A DNA stretch of 64,000 nt from Tillus elongatus (GCA_964006375.1 OZ023266.1:61077946-61141945); one strand, 5' to 3'. Positions 1 through 13,337 are shown, counted from the stretch's first letter. Program-made: numbers and translations. Notes: a model not told the origin generated them from the letters alone.

Positions 1-108
1 AGAATTATCATTTTTGATTAGCTGCTTTATCGACACTAGTCATCCTAATTACCTAAATATCTACTAATTACGGTAAAGCCATAATGTTGAAGGCTTGCAG
101 ATTTATAC

Positions 109-505
<397 letters not shown>

Positions 506-2004
506 ATCCTCCACATCACAAAATATTATGTAATGCAATATCTACAATGTTGGAGAAAGACAGATGACGTTACATATACTAATATGCTTTTTAAATAAAT
601 CGTAGATAAAAATCTAAACAATGGAAGTTACAATAATTGCAAGATGTCAGAATGTAGAACATTGTAATATGTACGACAAGGACCCCATATCGGTGTGGAA
701 CCAGGTAGTATGTCGTCACGACATCTCTAGTTAACACAATATGTTATAGATAGAGACTATGTACAACGAACTAACAATTTTGTCAATTGTCAGCCCTGGC
801 TTATTTCTTTCCCAATACCGGGACAATGTTTGCGTCCAAAAGCGCTAGTATGCGACTACAAGCGGCTTGATAGCTGGTTAACGTTAGATGACACCGCTGA
901 TTTTTAAAAACAGCGAGTTGCTTGCAAGCTTGACAAGCACATTATTTCTACGCATCGTCGCTTGCGCTTGTTATGTAGCGTTTACAACTGACTTTTAACT
1001 AACCTAACATATTTAAAATATGGATATAAATATTAAGTATTGAAAATAAATATTGGACGATGGTTATAAATCAAAATTGTGTGTTAATGACTTATCAGCA
1101 TTAGTATCAGCATTTTTTATAGTTTGTCTCCGTGCGGAAGACAATATTTGTTAGGTCGGTTGGGTCAAATTTAGTAATACGGGCGTCAACGTTCTTTGCA
1201 AGTCTCAAAACCTGCTTACAAAATGAAAAGGGTACTGATAGATAAGTTACTAAATCCATCATTTTTATCATCGATAATTTCGCAGGTTAGTTGGTCAATA
1301 TGTTTTAATAAATAGCACTTTAAAGCGTATTTCTGTATTTATCATATTGTATGTCTCAAACAGGTACAGTCTCCTGCTTAAAATTAGACATGCCTACGTT
1401 TGTTAACCGTCCAAGCCCATCGAGCTTAATTTAGAAGCTGATTTTCTTGCGTTCGACCGGATTTCAGTGTATCCTTGCCCATCTTTACCCTATTTTTGCC
1501 GGTCCTAATTAAATAAAGTAATGCTTTATAACTTTTAATATAAGGCTAAATAACTATAATATGTTATTCTTATGAAAATTCACTACAATGACGTCCCGAA
1601 CATTTTTAAAGTGTCAATTCGTTTTTCTTGAATTTATTGCGATTTATCAAAAAATTCATTACTAATCGCGTTTCATTCTTGATAATCAGAAAGCAAGCAA
1701 ACACAGTTTCAGTGTCCTTTATGGACGGTATCAATTTTTAAAAAAACATTAAAAGGGTAGGTAAACGTTGAATATAAGGTATAAAGATAATGACAGTTAC
1801 GAAATTGAAATAAGACCCGTTAAATTGCTTGCACGGGTGCTACATTTATTAACTTCAATCCTGTATTTATGTTTTTCATCGCATTGGCTTCTTTCGCTTA
1901 TAAAGTGTTAATTTGATTAAGTGCATCTATTTTAATGGTAAACTTATAGATTAGCTTACGAAGACCTCTTAGCACTGTTTTTTCAGAAAGATGCTTAGAA
2001 CCTC
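506..2004. other. No gene seen; AT-rich intergenic DNA
   Basis: No reading frame longer than about 60 codons, no protein family motif and no RNA gene was recognised. Base composition is AT-rich with short homopolymer runs. Confidence 0.6.
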
Positions 2005-2128
2005 CCTTGGTTCCATAAACCACAAGAAAAATTTCTTACAAACCACCTCCACAAAAGTTACAGGATCAGGAGTGAAGAGGGGTGCTAGGCGGGGAAGAAG
2101 ATAAAGAGGAAGTATAAACGAAAAGGCA
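2005..2128 (+). repeat. Single arm of a foldback repeat (family F2)
   Basis: The stretch beginning CCATAAACCACAAG and continuing through AAAGTTACAGGATCAGGAG to GGGAAGAAGATAAAGAGG is closely similar to 56268-56362 and to the right arm of the palindrome at 42702-42995. Only one arm is present here. No coding potential. Confidence 0.6.
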
Positions 2129-3615
2129 AATTTGATTTGTCGAAAGTGATCTCAAACGTGTCTACACAAGTCCGACAGAAGTTATCGCAATTAATGTCGC
2201 AAGTTTACTTGCTAGTAGGCGTGGACCTTAAGGCTTTGTATAATAATATTGCATGCACCAGTAACAATACAGGAAACATCAAAGCACAATTTAAAAACGC
2301 ATAGAATAAACAAAGATGTAATGCGTACATTATATAATAGAATACAATTAAGAAAAAAAATGTATATGGAACAAATTTAGAACCAATCAATTTTCTAATT
2401 CTCTTCAAAACACAAGATTTAGTATATAAAATCAAAATTTTCATCAGATCGCCAAAGCCTTCTCAAAATCACCAAATCTGATAAAATTTCACCAGGTCTG
2501 GCAATCCTACATTGTATAACGCCGCCGCGCTTCCTTTTATACCAGATGACAAATGCTCAAATAATTCCTAACCTATCCACAAATCTAATTTGTCATTGGC
2601 ATAAGCTAAGTTACCGGGAAGTTAGAGGGCCGCCAGCTTTTATACAGTGGATATGGGCGTGGGTTAAAATAAGATCTTAATTAGGGGCGCCACTTGATTG
2701 TTTAACCTCCACTCCCGGATATTCTAATAAGATGTTCACTAATATGCTTCCTTGCCCAGATCCAACACAACCAAGAATTCTTGGATCACACTGGCCACTA
2801 TAGCCAACCACAATCGAGCACAGGAAGCTACAAGGGAGTTCTAATTATGATAACACAAACTAAATTTCGGAACGGTATGGTCTCATAGACCCACAAGTAA
2901 AGATAACGGTAATGATCTAGTTATCAACAGCCCTGAAAAGAAAACACAAACACAAAACCAAAACACACCTAAAATATGATAAAATAAGAGCTTTTATTAA
3001 GCTTCTTTGGCATACAAGAATTTATTAAAAGTTGTTCTAAAATTCTGATCTAAAATAAAATAAAAATAAAAAGTCTCTATACTATAACTAAAATGGCTTA
3101 CTACAACATAATCAAGATCTTTACTGAGTATAAATATGAATGTGCTCCAAACTATATTTGTTCTACGGGAAATCTCACTTTTCGTGCACGCAAAGTTCAC
3201 AACTTATTTTCCCCAAATATTACTTAATTACACGTTAAGTACGGTAATTGGCCTGATTAAAGATTAAGTCCCAAAGAATAATCAATAAGCTTGACTAACG
3301 CTAACATTATATGATAACTAATGGTACTATCAAAAGTGAAGCAATTATATTAATAGTGGTCTTATAAAAATCTGTACCATATTTAGTGAAGTTAAAATAA
3401 AATAAATTCGGTTTGATCTTAGCAAATTTAACAAGGATGAATATTTAAAAATGTAGCTTATCAAAATTGTCTCTTATCACTTTATTCGTTATCACAAAAC
3501 GGAAAATTCTTACTTGAATTCCTGAGCTCCTAGACCATAAAATTACCAATAATTTGTTCTTGACTAGCACATAAAAACTCCAATTACTCTAATAGCCATA
3601 CTCCATTCGGTACAT
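2129..3615. other. No gene supported
   Basis: A 79-codon minus-strand frame at 2205-2444 is rich in Leu, Phe and Tyr and hydrophobic. It has no family resemblance and lies in AT-rich DNA, so it is probably chance. The remaining stretch has only short frames. Confidence 0.5.
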
Positions 3616-3900
3616 GAAAATTCACTATTCCATGCGAGACTTATTCCACCAAAATTGCGATACGTGAATTTGCCAACGGTACTGCCCAATACATAAATTG
3701 CTCAACACACATAACTTCCATACCTGATGCTAGGGATCTTCCATCCAGCACCAGGATTCGTCTATCCGGCACAAGAATTGCCCTACATAAGAATTTCGCT
3801 ATCCAGCCGGTACGAGGATTGCCCTGCACCAGCAGTATCCTGCACAAGCAGTATCCGGTACAAGGAATTTTCCCTCCGGCACCAGGACCCTAAAAACAAC
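3616..3900. repeat. Degenerate minisatellite, ~18-21 bp unit
   Basis: Phrases such as CCAGCACCAGGATTCG, TATCCGGCACAAGAATTG, CAGCCGGTACGAGGATTG and CTCCGGCACCAGGA recur every roughly 20-40 bp. They fit a core of the type CCGGCACAAGAATTGCC. The array is imperfect and GC-richer than its surroundings. Small minus-strand reading frames across it simply follow the repeat. Confidence 0.55.
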
Positions 3901-5197
3901 AAGTAACGGAATGCTAAAGGTGTTATAGTTACGAGAGAGGATGATTTCTTACCTCCAGAGAGGGAAACGAAACTCCCACAACGGGACACGATAAATGTGG
4001 TCCTTAAATCCCCTCAAATGGGTATCTCCACAGCCTTCAGCACTATATCCGTACATTACGACATCACCAAAAAGACTGCAGATTAAGTTCTGAGAGCTAT
4101 AAAATCCACAAAGGAGGATACTTAATATCCAAACTTGCTCCTCAGAACGAACCACGTGTTAACTCCAACAATTGCCAACGAAATCTCTCCCTCGAAACTT
4201 TCGGCGCATTCACATCTCCGACTTGAAAACAGGTGCTGCCACACCCTCGCTCTCTCTCGCATCACATACGTCCCCAGCCATCTATCCTTCTTAACATGCG
4301 GACCCTTCTCGAACTACCGGCAACGGCAACGCAAGCGTGTAAGCCGGCACGATATACCAGGGGTAGTACAAATAAACATGATTTAAAGAAAGATCTCAAT
4401 TCTATTCCTTATACGAGGGATATCCAGAAGAAATAACCACGGTCGTCGCCAATAACTCTTTGTACAAAGCAGAGGAGGAACCCCAAATACGTCCAAACTA
4501 GCTTAGTTGTTTAGCTATCCAATTTATACCGTTACAATTGCCCGTTTAATTTATTAATTGTGTAGCACTTATAAGTCCAATTCACAAACGAGGTGTACGG
4601 TGGAATTTAAAAACATTAAACGTTTTGGCCGATGTTGCTTCCTGTAACAATACAAAATAAACACATTTCACCACTAAGGTAGTATCATCAATCAATTCGC
4701 TTGGACAGAGGTTATTTTGAAAACGGTTGACATTTCACCATGTGTTTGGCTTTTATTGGTTTTGCTCTCCTAAACATCTTCTCCAAATATTGAAAGTTCC
4801 TTTCTAATCACGAAATAATTTCAAAATCTACTATGCTAGGGTTAAGTTCTATGCGCTGTGGCTCGCATGTAATTAATTTTCTTCCACTTTAAGATATGAC
4901 AAATAACTTCTAACTTCATAATTTTCCATTTTGGGTATTCTCAAGCCATAGTGTTTATGGAAGCGGAGGGTGAATTATCAGAATAAAAGATGTAAGAACG
5001 AAGCACATATGTTATGACATAGATAACGGTATATTGATAAGATATTAAAGCACAAAACTTAATAAACATAATAATATTAACAATATGATATATAAAAAAT
5101 TGGATAATAGAACTTACTCAAGTATTATCATCTTTGACTATTAATTAATAACAGTGGTTTGTAGTATACCAATGAACAATATTTATAGTAATTCTAT
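3901..5197. other. No gene seen
   Basis: Only short overlapping frames. The part at 4130-4380 is more GC-rich than the average but has no recognisable motif. The stretch 4440-5197 is AT-rich. Confidence 0.5.
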
Positions 5198-5449
5198 CTA
5201 GGTTCTAACCTTCATAAATGCTGGCTTCAGCAGATTGCGATACCTTGTACGTTCGCTATTTTGCGTTTGTTTATTTGTTGACAAAACAAATGCAGTAGTA
5301 TCAATGCCAATGTTATTCAACAATATTGACCTACTTAGTTTAGATTGATTTCTTAATATTAATTTACTTGTGATTTTATTGATCTTACTAACTATGTTTC
5401 GTATGCTTCTTCTACTGCCCTTCTGCCATTGCCATCGTTCTCTGAACAT
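5198..5449 (-). other. Unassigned 83-codon reading frame downstream of the env-like ORF
   Basis: A small basic frame (many Arg, Lys, Ser) that starts about 10 bp beyond the stop of the env-like frame, on the same strand. I recognise no family. It could be 3' sequence of the same retroelement or chance. Its position directly behind env is the only reason to list it. Confidence 0.2.
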
Positions 5450-5458
5450 CCTGCCGCG

Positions 5459-6903
5459 TCAAAAAATGGCGGTTTCTGCGTCCGTGGTGTCTTGTAACCT
5501 GCTTAACTCAGCCATTTCTATAGGTTGGACTTTGAGGTAGGTCTTCTCGACATCCGGGTTTCTATTCTTCGACTGGGCTGCTCTTTTCTTAACTTTCTTC
5601 TGAACGATACGTAGGGCGTAGATTGCTGCTAAAATTGCTATAGCTACTGTTGCTGCGGTAGCCAGGCTGGTTATAATGGAATGATGTGTGACCGTGCGCC
5701 ATCGAATTTCTTGGAGATGGTCCTCCTCTTGTTCTTCCTCCTGAGCGATGTCCGTTAGATCATCAGATGGGCTGACAACTGCTTCTTGGGAAATTATTCC
5801 TGGACTAATCTGGGATTCGGAAAACGTCAAATTGGTTGGGACTGATTTCACGAACCCGCCTAGGATTGGTATTCCCTTGATTTGTTGGGGAGTTAGCACC
5901 ATCGTTTTGGTCTTGATGATGCAGTCTTGGGATATGGACACGATGCCATACTGTTTCATAGTAACTTCTTCTCTTTGGCCGTTACAGATGATTGCGACCC
6001 TTGATTCTCGTGGGTTGATGAACATCCATGTGTTTTTAGTGTACAGCTGTTTCCAGATTGTCGCCTTGACTTTCTGGTGATGGATTGGGCATGGTACTTT
6101 GTTCTCCCTTTGGTATATTTCATCTATTATGCAGTTGTGGTTGCTCACCATGCTTTTTATCATGGCCGGAGAACATATATATAAATTCTCGGAGATAACT
6201 AGGCTGTTGCTGAGTTCCTTGTTTGCTATTTGGAAATATCGTTGCGTGTTGTAATCTATTCCTAGGATTTGGTTGGGTACTTCCATCGCCCAATAGGTTT
6301 CGTTTACAACCTTATATGGGATCGGGGTTACCTTTATCAGCATGAATTGTGTTACCTCTGTCATCGCAAAGTAACTGTACAGGTGGATATATTTCTCACT
6401 GTGACTAATTTCTGACTTAAGTATAGGGTATGGAATTATTTCCATATGTTGTGGTAGTTTTCTCGTTGCTGTATTTATGATGCGGTCTATGTGTGCTGGT
6501 GAAATAAAATCGTAAATGTTGGCTTGGTTCACATGTATGTTTAGCAAGCTTCTATAATGCTGAGTCAGTTCATCGAGATACCGCTCCGCTATTTGGTAAA
6601 CACTTAATATGTGAATATTTAGGGAATTCTTGTCTACTGCTTTGTACCACGGCTTCATGTTGTTTATGGCTTCCAGACCTTGGTTCAGCTTGGACTCGAA
6701 CTGCCTCAATGTGTGGTAGATTCTCTTCTCTGTGTCATTGAATCTGGATAATGATTGTAGCATTAGTCTTGTTTGATGATGTGATGCTGCAATTAGCTCC
6801 TGTTGGTTCTTGTCTAATTGATCTATATCCCTGTATACATCGTCATTGACTCCAAATACGTAAGTTAGGAGTTGCCCTAGGATTCCTCCATATCTAACCC
6901 TGC
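5459..6903 (-). pseudogene. Env/F-like fusion subunit of an insect endogenous retroelement
   Basis: A stop-free stretch of about 480 codons (the open frame extends to 7000) with the layout of the membrane-anchored half of insect retroelement Env, which is related to baculovirus F proteins. From the start it has a basic R-V-R cleavage-like site followed by a glycine-rich hydrophobic segment (GGILGQLLTYVFG). A helical, coiled-coil-like stretch follows, then a long ectodomain with several Cys and N-X-S/T sites. A single membrane helix (about residues 455-480 of the 513-codon frame, IITSLATAATVAIAILAA) precedes a basic cytoplasmic tail. The receptor-binding half lies upstream in another frame, so the gene is broken by a frameshift near 6900. 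That the open half has no stop suggests recent decay or past selection. The Env assignment is by architecture, not by a search. Confidence 0.6.
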
Positions 6904-7398
6904 TTTTATCCATGATAGTTCGACTTGCTTGACCTTGATTTGTGTTATTAATAAGGCACAATCGATCGAGTCTGAAGAAATGATTTTGCTTTGTTTGCAA
7001 TCTTCCAACTCCACAACGACTGACCTGGCTGCCTCCGTGTCGTTGGTGAGCTTTGCTTTCTCGAATCTCGTTTCAATCCTAAATGTTCCTCTTTCTATTT
7101 TTGCATGTGCTATATGCTCAATGTAGAACCCTGGCTGTGGGTACTCAATGTTATACAACTTTGTGGCTGTTGTTCTTCCTATCGCCATGTTGTCTTCTTT
7201 AATTGGGTAATCTGGACCTTGTAACCATGTTGGCCGTTGCCACCATAACGGTAGGTTTACAAAATTCCCTGGGTTTATGCCTATTCCAACTGGAGTGTTG
7301 TTATTGCTCTTTTCAGTAATTTCGCTAACAGATGTGCTGCATACAGTTCCAATCTTGGAAGCGTCATTTGTCATAGCTTTGTTCTGCTTTCGTTGCAA
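6904..7398 (-). pseudogene. BEL/Pao-like pol linker fused to the N-terminal half of Env
   Basis: The frame has two parts. Residues ~34-72 (PLWWQRPTWLQGPDYPI) resemble the conserved WW-x-GP-x-WL block that separates RNase H from integrase in BEL/Pao polyproteins. From about residue 80 on (PGFYIEHIAHAKIERGTFRI) it resembles the N-terminal part of insect retroelement Env, ending near SWIKAG. The integrase core that should separate these parts is absent, implying an internal deletion or a splice-like join. The env continuation is one frame off, so the two Env halves cannot be read through. The frame itself runs on to 6877. Confidence 0.5.
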
Positions 7399-8060
7399 AT
7401 GCTTACAAATTTAAATCATATAATTTACTAGATAAAAACTGCAATAAATTATTTTTCTGTTGTAGGAGGCAGAGCCATTGTATGGACACCGGTTATATAG
7501 TACAACTAAATATATGGTTCCTGGACTTTGCGTCTCATTGATTTTTCACTTGGCAGTGTTTTTAGCTGCTCTTAACTTAGTAGTAGATGGAGCCTCGCAT
7601 TCGCTCTATAGGGAATATATAGCAGGTAAAGTGGTAAAGTGATAAAAAAATTGACAAACAACTATAAGGAATTGGAGAACCTTAATTTTTGTTTTTTCAA
7701 TGATTTATCATTTTTGGCCGTTACACTAAATTGTCTGGTTTTTTTTAGACGGGTATTTATTAACTTGATCATCTATAATGGGTAAGTTCAACAGGTACAA
7801 TTGCTAACAGTTTGTGAGTGTTTTACGTGTACATATTTTACCTATGCTTATGTACAAATTTTATATTGATAATGCCGTATTTATTTTGATAAAATATTGC
7901 CTTGTCATTTAGGGTGTCCTAATAAACTTGGAGACGCATTGGGTGACAGGTCCAAACTATAATCAAAGAACAATCTGAGTCAGGGTCAGCGCATAATACA
8001 GCTTACAATGTTCTCACAAGCTGGCTACTTTTATACGATTAGTTTAAATATATTTTTTAT
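7399..8060. other. No gene seen; possible retroelement flank
   Basis: Contains short runs of T and a TATAGGG-like stretch near 7610, but no LTR pair can be matched to anything on the other side of the env fragment. No coding potential recognised. Confidence 0.4.
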
Positions 8061-8065
8061 CTCTG

Positions 8066-9335
8066 GTCCATGCAGTATCAAATAAATAATACTAGAAAGG
8101 AACTGCGTGCTAGACTAGCTCAACCCACCGACAAACAAACCGCAAACAGATTCGTCAAACAAGTACGATCCGCTCGGCAAGAACTCCGCAACAGCCATTG
8201 GGAGTAACGCCTGCAAATTCTGTCCACCCAGGACAATTCCATCTGGCAAGTGGCAAAAGCTCTTTGCTCCCAAATACATTCAATCTCGCCAATTCATAGC
8301 CAAGACGGCATCGTTTACACGGATGCGGATAAAGCAAGTGCATTCGCCGATGACCTAAAGTTTCAATTTAGCCCGAATTACAACAACCTTAATCTGTCGC
8401 ACGTTGCAAGAACGCACGGTTACGTCGTGAGTGCGCTTCACGCTGCCCTAGGCACAAACGTAGAGCTTCCTCCTTACGAAAAATCTTTCCAACTAATCAA
8501 GTCCCTAAAAAATAGAAAAGCTCCGGGATACGCTGAAATGATCAACATGGAAAACCTCCCGCGCAAAGCAGTAGTATTCACAGTTACGATTAGTTATGAA
8601 TGCCATGCCAAGATTAAAACAGTTTCCATCCATGCGGAACCTGGGCGATATCATCAATAACCCAAAGTCCAGCAAAGACACGCTGTTCCCTTAAAAACTA
8701 CAAGCCAATTAGCCTACTCCGCGCCATCGGAAAAATCGCCGAAATGGTAATTCAGGAGAGGCTAGCGAGAACCATATCCTTCCGGACAAGCAATTCGGAT
8801 TCAGACACCAGCACTCCACTACAGACCAAGTCCTTCGAGCGGTAGAAGACATCATCGATGGATTCAACAGTATCCCTCTTTTGTATGATACATTTGTTGC
8901 AGACAGACCGACACCGCCCCTAAACGTGACACACGCATTTTACGCAGATCACACTACCATCCTCAGCAGCTACATGCTGCCGAGGATAATAATCCAACGT
9001 CTACCAACTGCAGTAGATGAGCTGCAAAACTGGTATAACATATCATGTCTAGCCATAAACTCCGACAAATGCTGCCCTATTCTCTAAGAAGAGAAGTGTC
9101 CAACATGCCCGACGAAAAGCTTCGATGTTCATATCGAAGTTGTTTCCAATTATTTACAGAAAATATAAATTTTCCATGAGATTAACTGCGCATGTCAGTC
9201 ATTATCCATCCAGCCTTGACCTATGCATCTCCGGTATGGGCGAAGGCGGTCGATACAAACATCAAGATGCTTTAATTCGTCCAGAATAAAATTCTGAGAA
9301 TGGTTATGGGAGCGCCATGGTTTGTCAGTTCACTT
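8066..9335 (+). pseudogene. Jockey-type LINE reverse transcriptase remnant
   Basis: Translated pieces in several frames follow the order of a Jockey-clade ORF2. A basic linker at 8100-8210 is followed by the pre-RT block with KASAFADDLKFQF (8330-8380) and the RT block LIKSLKNRKAPGY (8495-8535). The NYRPI-like block (8700-8740) and an FGFRHQHST-like block (8790-8825) come next. A catalytic-region block FYADHTTIL (8938-8966) has the YADD Asp pair changed to YADH. The thumb and the ALTYASPVWAKAV block lie at 9210-9250. Much of the palm is missing between about 8870 and 8890. Frameshifts and stops make it inactive. The element is separate from the LINE beginning at 9736. Confidence 0.75.
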
Positions 9336-9735
9336 GATCTGAAAATGTCCTCAATACTTGAGTTCATAACTCAACTATCCACAACACAATTCACCAAAGC
9401 CGCTTCTCATCCAAATGATCTTCTGCGTAGTGCCACCGATTACGATGCGCAACTTCCACTAAGGCATAAGCGTCCAAAGCGTACCCTGACCCGTTAACGC
9501 CCCAGCGGCAAACAGAATGTAAACATTCAAAAACTAACGTCATGTGTGAAGTCATTCCGACAACGGTATGGACCAAGGTCCTGTAGACCAGAGTGTTTAG
9601 TGGGTGCATAACCCACACTACTTAAATTATTACATACCACGGTATGTAATTGAGCGTGTCTGTTAGAGATTCTTCACACCCGTATCAAAAAAAAACAATA
9701 TTTTTGATTATTATTAATATAACGTACAAACTCAT
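9336..9735. other. Non-coding gap between LINE copies, with a small palindrome
   Basis: No coding feature. Around 9636-9658 there is a short palindrome, ATTACATACC-AC-GGTATGTAAT. The rest has no recognisable structure. Confidence 0.5.
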
Positions 9736-9737
9736 AT

Positions 9738-10838
9738 CAGTGCCAAAACAGCCACTAATCACCTTAATTTCCCGGGGTATGAGCTCCTTACTTCTTTTAG
9801 ATTGCATGGAGGCGTGTGCGCGTACGTCCGTAGCAATCTACCCTGCACCAGCCTCCCCAATTTGGAAGCTGGAAGAAACGACATACTATGGATAAAACTC
9901 GCTCTCAGGGCTGCAACTAATTTCATCTGTTGCATTTACCGGTCACCTTCTGACAACAACTTTGTCCAGATCTTTGACTACCTTTCTGAAAAAACCGACC
10001 ATCTGATTTCTGAATATCCTTCCTCCGAGGTCACTATTCTTGGTAACTTCAATGTCCATAATAAGGAATGGCTAGGATTTTCAAAAACCGATCTACAAGG
10101 AAAAACAGCGGAGGCCTTTGCAGTCAGCAATTCTTTAGCCAATATGGTTCAGAACCTACTTACTTTCCTCGCATCCCAACACACAGCCCAAATTCCTTGG
10201 ATCTCCTTCTTACTACAAATCCTGACTGCTATAAGATATCAGTCACCGCCCCCCTGGGTCGCTCAGACCACGGCATGGTCACTGGTCACTGCTCCTTGCA
10301 ACATGCAACCCGAGGTCACACAGTCATCACACCCACGTATCGTTTGGCACTACAACTCCGCGAAGTGGGACGAAATGCGAGATTACTTTTCCTCATTTCC
10401 ATGGGCGTCTGTCTTCTTCTCTCATCCTGACACCTCTGATATCTCACAAAACGTCATTGAAATTATCCAAGCTGGCATGGAATTATTTATTCCACGTACA
10501 CAGAAAACCTCTGCATCCACTCAAAAGCCCTGGTTCTCTAAATCCTGTGACAAGGCCAGACATGAAAAGGTCAAAGCTCACAAAAAGCTTCTACACAATC
10601 CCAGTCAAGAAAACCGTCAAGCATTTAACGACGTAAGAAACCGCTATGTCCGCATTCTTTCTGAGACAAAAAACTCGTTTAATAACCACATCAAAAACAA
10701 AGTCCTCTTAAGCTCCAGCGGCAGCAAACCCTTCTGGACTCTATTGGGAATAATTTCTGCAAGAGCACGTTCCCACCTCTTGTCTCAGGGGATGAAATTG
10801 TTTCTACCGCCCTGGGCAAGGCTGAACTTTTTGCCTCG
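9738..10838 (+). pseudogene. LINE A copy A: endonuclease domain and linker, frameshifted
   Basis: This is an APE-type endonuclease that in intact elements nicks target DNA. Visible blocks are GGVCAYVRSNLPC, ICCIYRSPSDNNF and GNFNVHNKEW, the last being the GDFN catalytic block with Asp replaced by Asn. The SDH block (GRSDHGMV) is in the next frame. The reading frame moves near 10150, again near 10275 and once more near 10750, so at least three indels are present. The linker SQENRQAFNDVRNRYVRIL before the RT is well preserved. Confidence 0.75.
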
Positions 10839-12533
10839 TTGTTCGCCGGCAATTCTACTCTCAACCCACCTCCAAATGTTCAACCACCAACAGTCCCCAA
10901 TGTAGCGGACAAAATGACGGATATCATTTTCAAAACTAGAAAGATACGAAAGATGCTCTCTTCCTTTAATACCAGGAAAGCCCCCGGCCTTGACGAGATC
11001 CCAGCAATTGTTCTAAAAAAATGCACACCAGAACTTGCTCCTGTCCTGACTCGTCTGTTTCAGACATCTTACAATAGAGGCATATTCTCTAGTAATTTAA
11101 AAACTGCTCGAGTACAACCCGTCCCCAAGAAAGGATCGAAAGCTCTTCCTAGCAACTACAGGCCTATTTCTCTCCTTTCAGTCATCTCTAAAGTGATGGT
11201 AAAGTATATAAACACCGAATTACTACAATTTCTTAAAAAACACAGTCTAATCCACGACAGGCAGTATGGATTCCGTCAGCGCAGATCAACTGCCCACCTC
11301 CTTTCCTTTGTCACCCATTCTTGGAACAAGTCTATGGAACTACACGGTGAATCCCAGATTGTCGCTCTAGACATATCCAAAGCATTCGACCAGGTCTGGC
11401 ACGCAGCGCTGCTTAATAAACTTCCAGCCTATGGCCTACCACCAAAACTCTGTACCTGGACAGCAAATTTCCTCTCCAACCGGAGCATTTCTGTTGTCGT
11501 GGATGGCCATTCCTCTAAACTGTATCCAATTAATGCAGGAGTGCCTCAAGGTTCAGTTTTAGCCCCTACTTTGTTTCTTCTCCACATCAATAACCTCCCC
11601 TCTAGCACATTCAACCCAGTTCACAGTTACGCGGACGACAGCACCCTCCACTCAAATATACAATATTCTAAGCCTGCCTCTTCAGCCCAATTAGATGAGG
11701 ATCGCAGACTCGTGGAGGGTTCTATCTCCGTGGATCTCCAAAAAATATTAGACTGGGGAAGTAGAAATACTGTAAAATTCAACCCCACCAAATCACAGTC
11801 TTGCTTTCTTACTCATAAGAGATACACTAGCCCTAGACCCATCACAATAAACAACCAAGCTATTCAAAGTAATGAGTCCGTTTCACTTGTTGGCATCTCT
11901 GTGGATCGAAATCTCAATTGGCACCAACATGTCACATCAATTGCAGAAGCGGCTGCTAAGAAATTAAGTTTCCTCTTCCGGGCTCGCAAATACTTTTCAC
12001 CAGCTAATCTCTATACTTTATATAGTTCACAAATAAGACCAAACCTCGAATACTGCTCCCACATCTGGGGTGCTGCTGCCGCTTCTACACTCGCTATCCT
12101 GGACTCCATTCAGAAGAGAGCTCTACGTCTCATCGGTGACCCTACCCTCACCCAAAGGCTGCCATCCTTTGCCCACCGACGTGCCGTTGGTGACCTCTCT
12201 CTCTTTTATAGATATCTGCACGGGCAGTGCTCAGAGGAGCTTTCTTCCATAGTTCCTCCACCTGCTGTCCTCAACAGATCTACCAGGGGAACAGAGCGAA
12301 TGCACCCTTTTACTGTCCAGGTCACCAGACATAGAACATCTTGTTATGCCCGCTCTTTTGTCCCGAGGACTTCCAAGTTGTGGAACTCCTTGCCGGCACA
12401 TGTTTTTCCTTCTCCCCCGAACCCCCAAACCTTCAAGTCTAGAATTATCAAGTTGTCTCTTTCCTCCTTGTCGACACCCACGGTACGATTGTATTTAGGC
12501 TGTAAGCCCTCGTGGTGTGTTGTTGAAATAAAA
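10839..12533 (+). pseudogene. LINE A copy A: reverse transcriptase domain
   Basis: An open frame of ~565 codons covering the whole RT. Blocks in order are RKAPGLDEIPAIVL, NYRPISLLSVISKV, RQYGFRQRRSTAHLL, IVALDISKAFDQVWH, AGVPQGSVLAPTLF and SYADDSTLH, with an intact YADD catalytic motif. The thumb and the C-terminal block RPNLEYCSHIWG follow. It ends just before the A-rich tail. The RT itself looks intact; the element is dead because its endonuclease half is truncated and frameshifted. Confidence 0.85.
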
Positions 12534-12548
12534 AAATTAAAAAATAAA

Positions 12549-13337
12549 AGCTGTATTGAAAGCGAAACCGGTATGCGCTTACAATGATGGTCAATTAGAG
12601 AAGGGATTAACAGGGCTGGCGATTTAAGTCGCTGGTTGGTTGTACACAGTCTGTATCTATAATATCTTGTGTTTATTAGAGGGGAGGCGCGACAAGATCT
12701 CACCAAATCTCATTTAAAGGGAAACTTTTTAATTCATAGAATATACATTATAACAGATAACTTCAGAAATTACAGGTCCCCGTTGTGGTGCATAAATGAT
12801 TTGGTGTAAAAAAAATTAAACACCAAAGATGTGAATGTTACACTTCACAGAGTGTTTCATTATGTAAAAATCTAATAATACTAATAAATTGTAGGGAGAC
12901 TTTTTTTTATAAAAAATTAAATTTACCATCAAAAAGGCCCCTATAGGTTTTTTAGTATCTTTCATCCTTTATATGGAATTTTTAATTTAAGTTACAAGAA
13001 ACATTTTGGAGTTAATGAAAAAATATTTTGAATAAGTTTTAAATTCAAATTCCGAGCAAAATATTGAAGATACATATACTTTTTTTATAGGAAATTTAAT
13101 TTTCTCTAAAAATTACTTATAAATTGTATCGTATCTCTCTATCCTTTACCCAAGATGTTGAAAATGGGGGCTATTCCCAGATGCTGTAACATTACTGCTG
13201 CCCATCTCTTTTGGTGAATTATCAAACTATCCATAACATATGCTGCAAGACTTGCGACATCTGTTTTGTAGCGTGTGAAACTGTAGAAACACATGATTCC
13301 TTCCATCTTTTAGCTTATAATTAGGCAAATAGCTTTT
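12549..13337. other. No gene seen
   Basis: AT-rich DNA with several poly-T runs. No open frame with family resemblance and no repeat that I could match elsewhere in the window. Confidence 0.5.

Larger units (their letters stand above)
9736..12548 (+). mobile_element. LINE family A, copy A (5'-truncated)
   Basis: A non-LTR retrotransposon of the Jockey/CR1 group with an endonuclease-plus-RT ORF2. It starts abruptly inside the endonuclease domain at about the point matching 61468 of copy D. It ends at an A-rich tail (12525-12548). Three further copies of the same family are in the window: 49095-49735, 53250-55660 and 58683-61690. The short 3' untranslated part after the RT reads CTGTAAGCCCTCGTGGTG in each. 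Several frameshifts break it. No clear target-site duplication was found. Confidence 0.85.

Noticed and set aside
2205..2444. Hydrophobic 79-codon minus-strand frame
   Set aside because: AT-rich context, no family motif, no splice or promoter context; hydrophobicity is expected from T-rich codons.
3600..3900. Short-repeat array considered as a CRISPR-like array
   Set aside because: Units are degenerate, irregularly spaced and without spacers of constant size; the genome is eukaryotic. It is a minisatellite.
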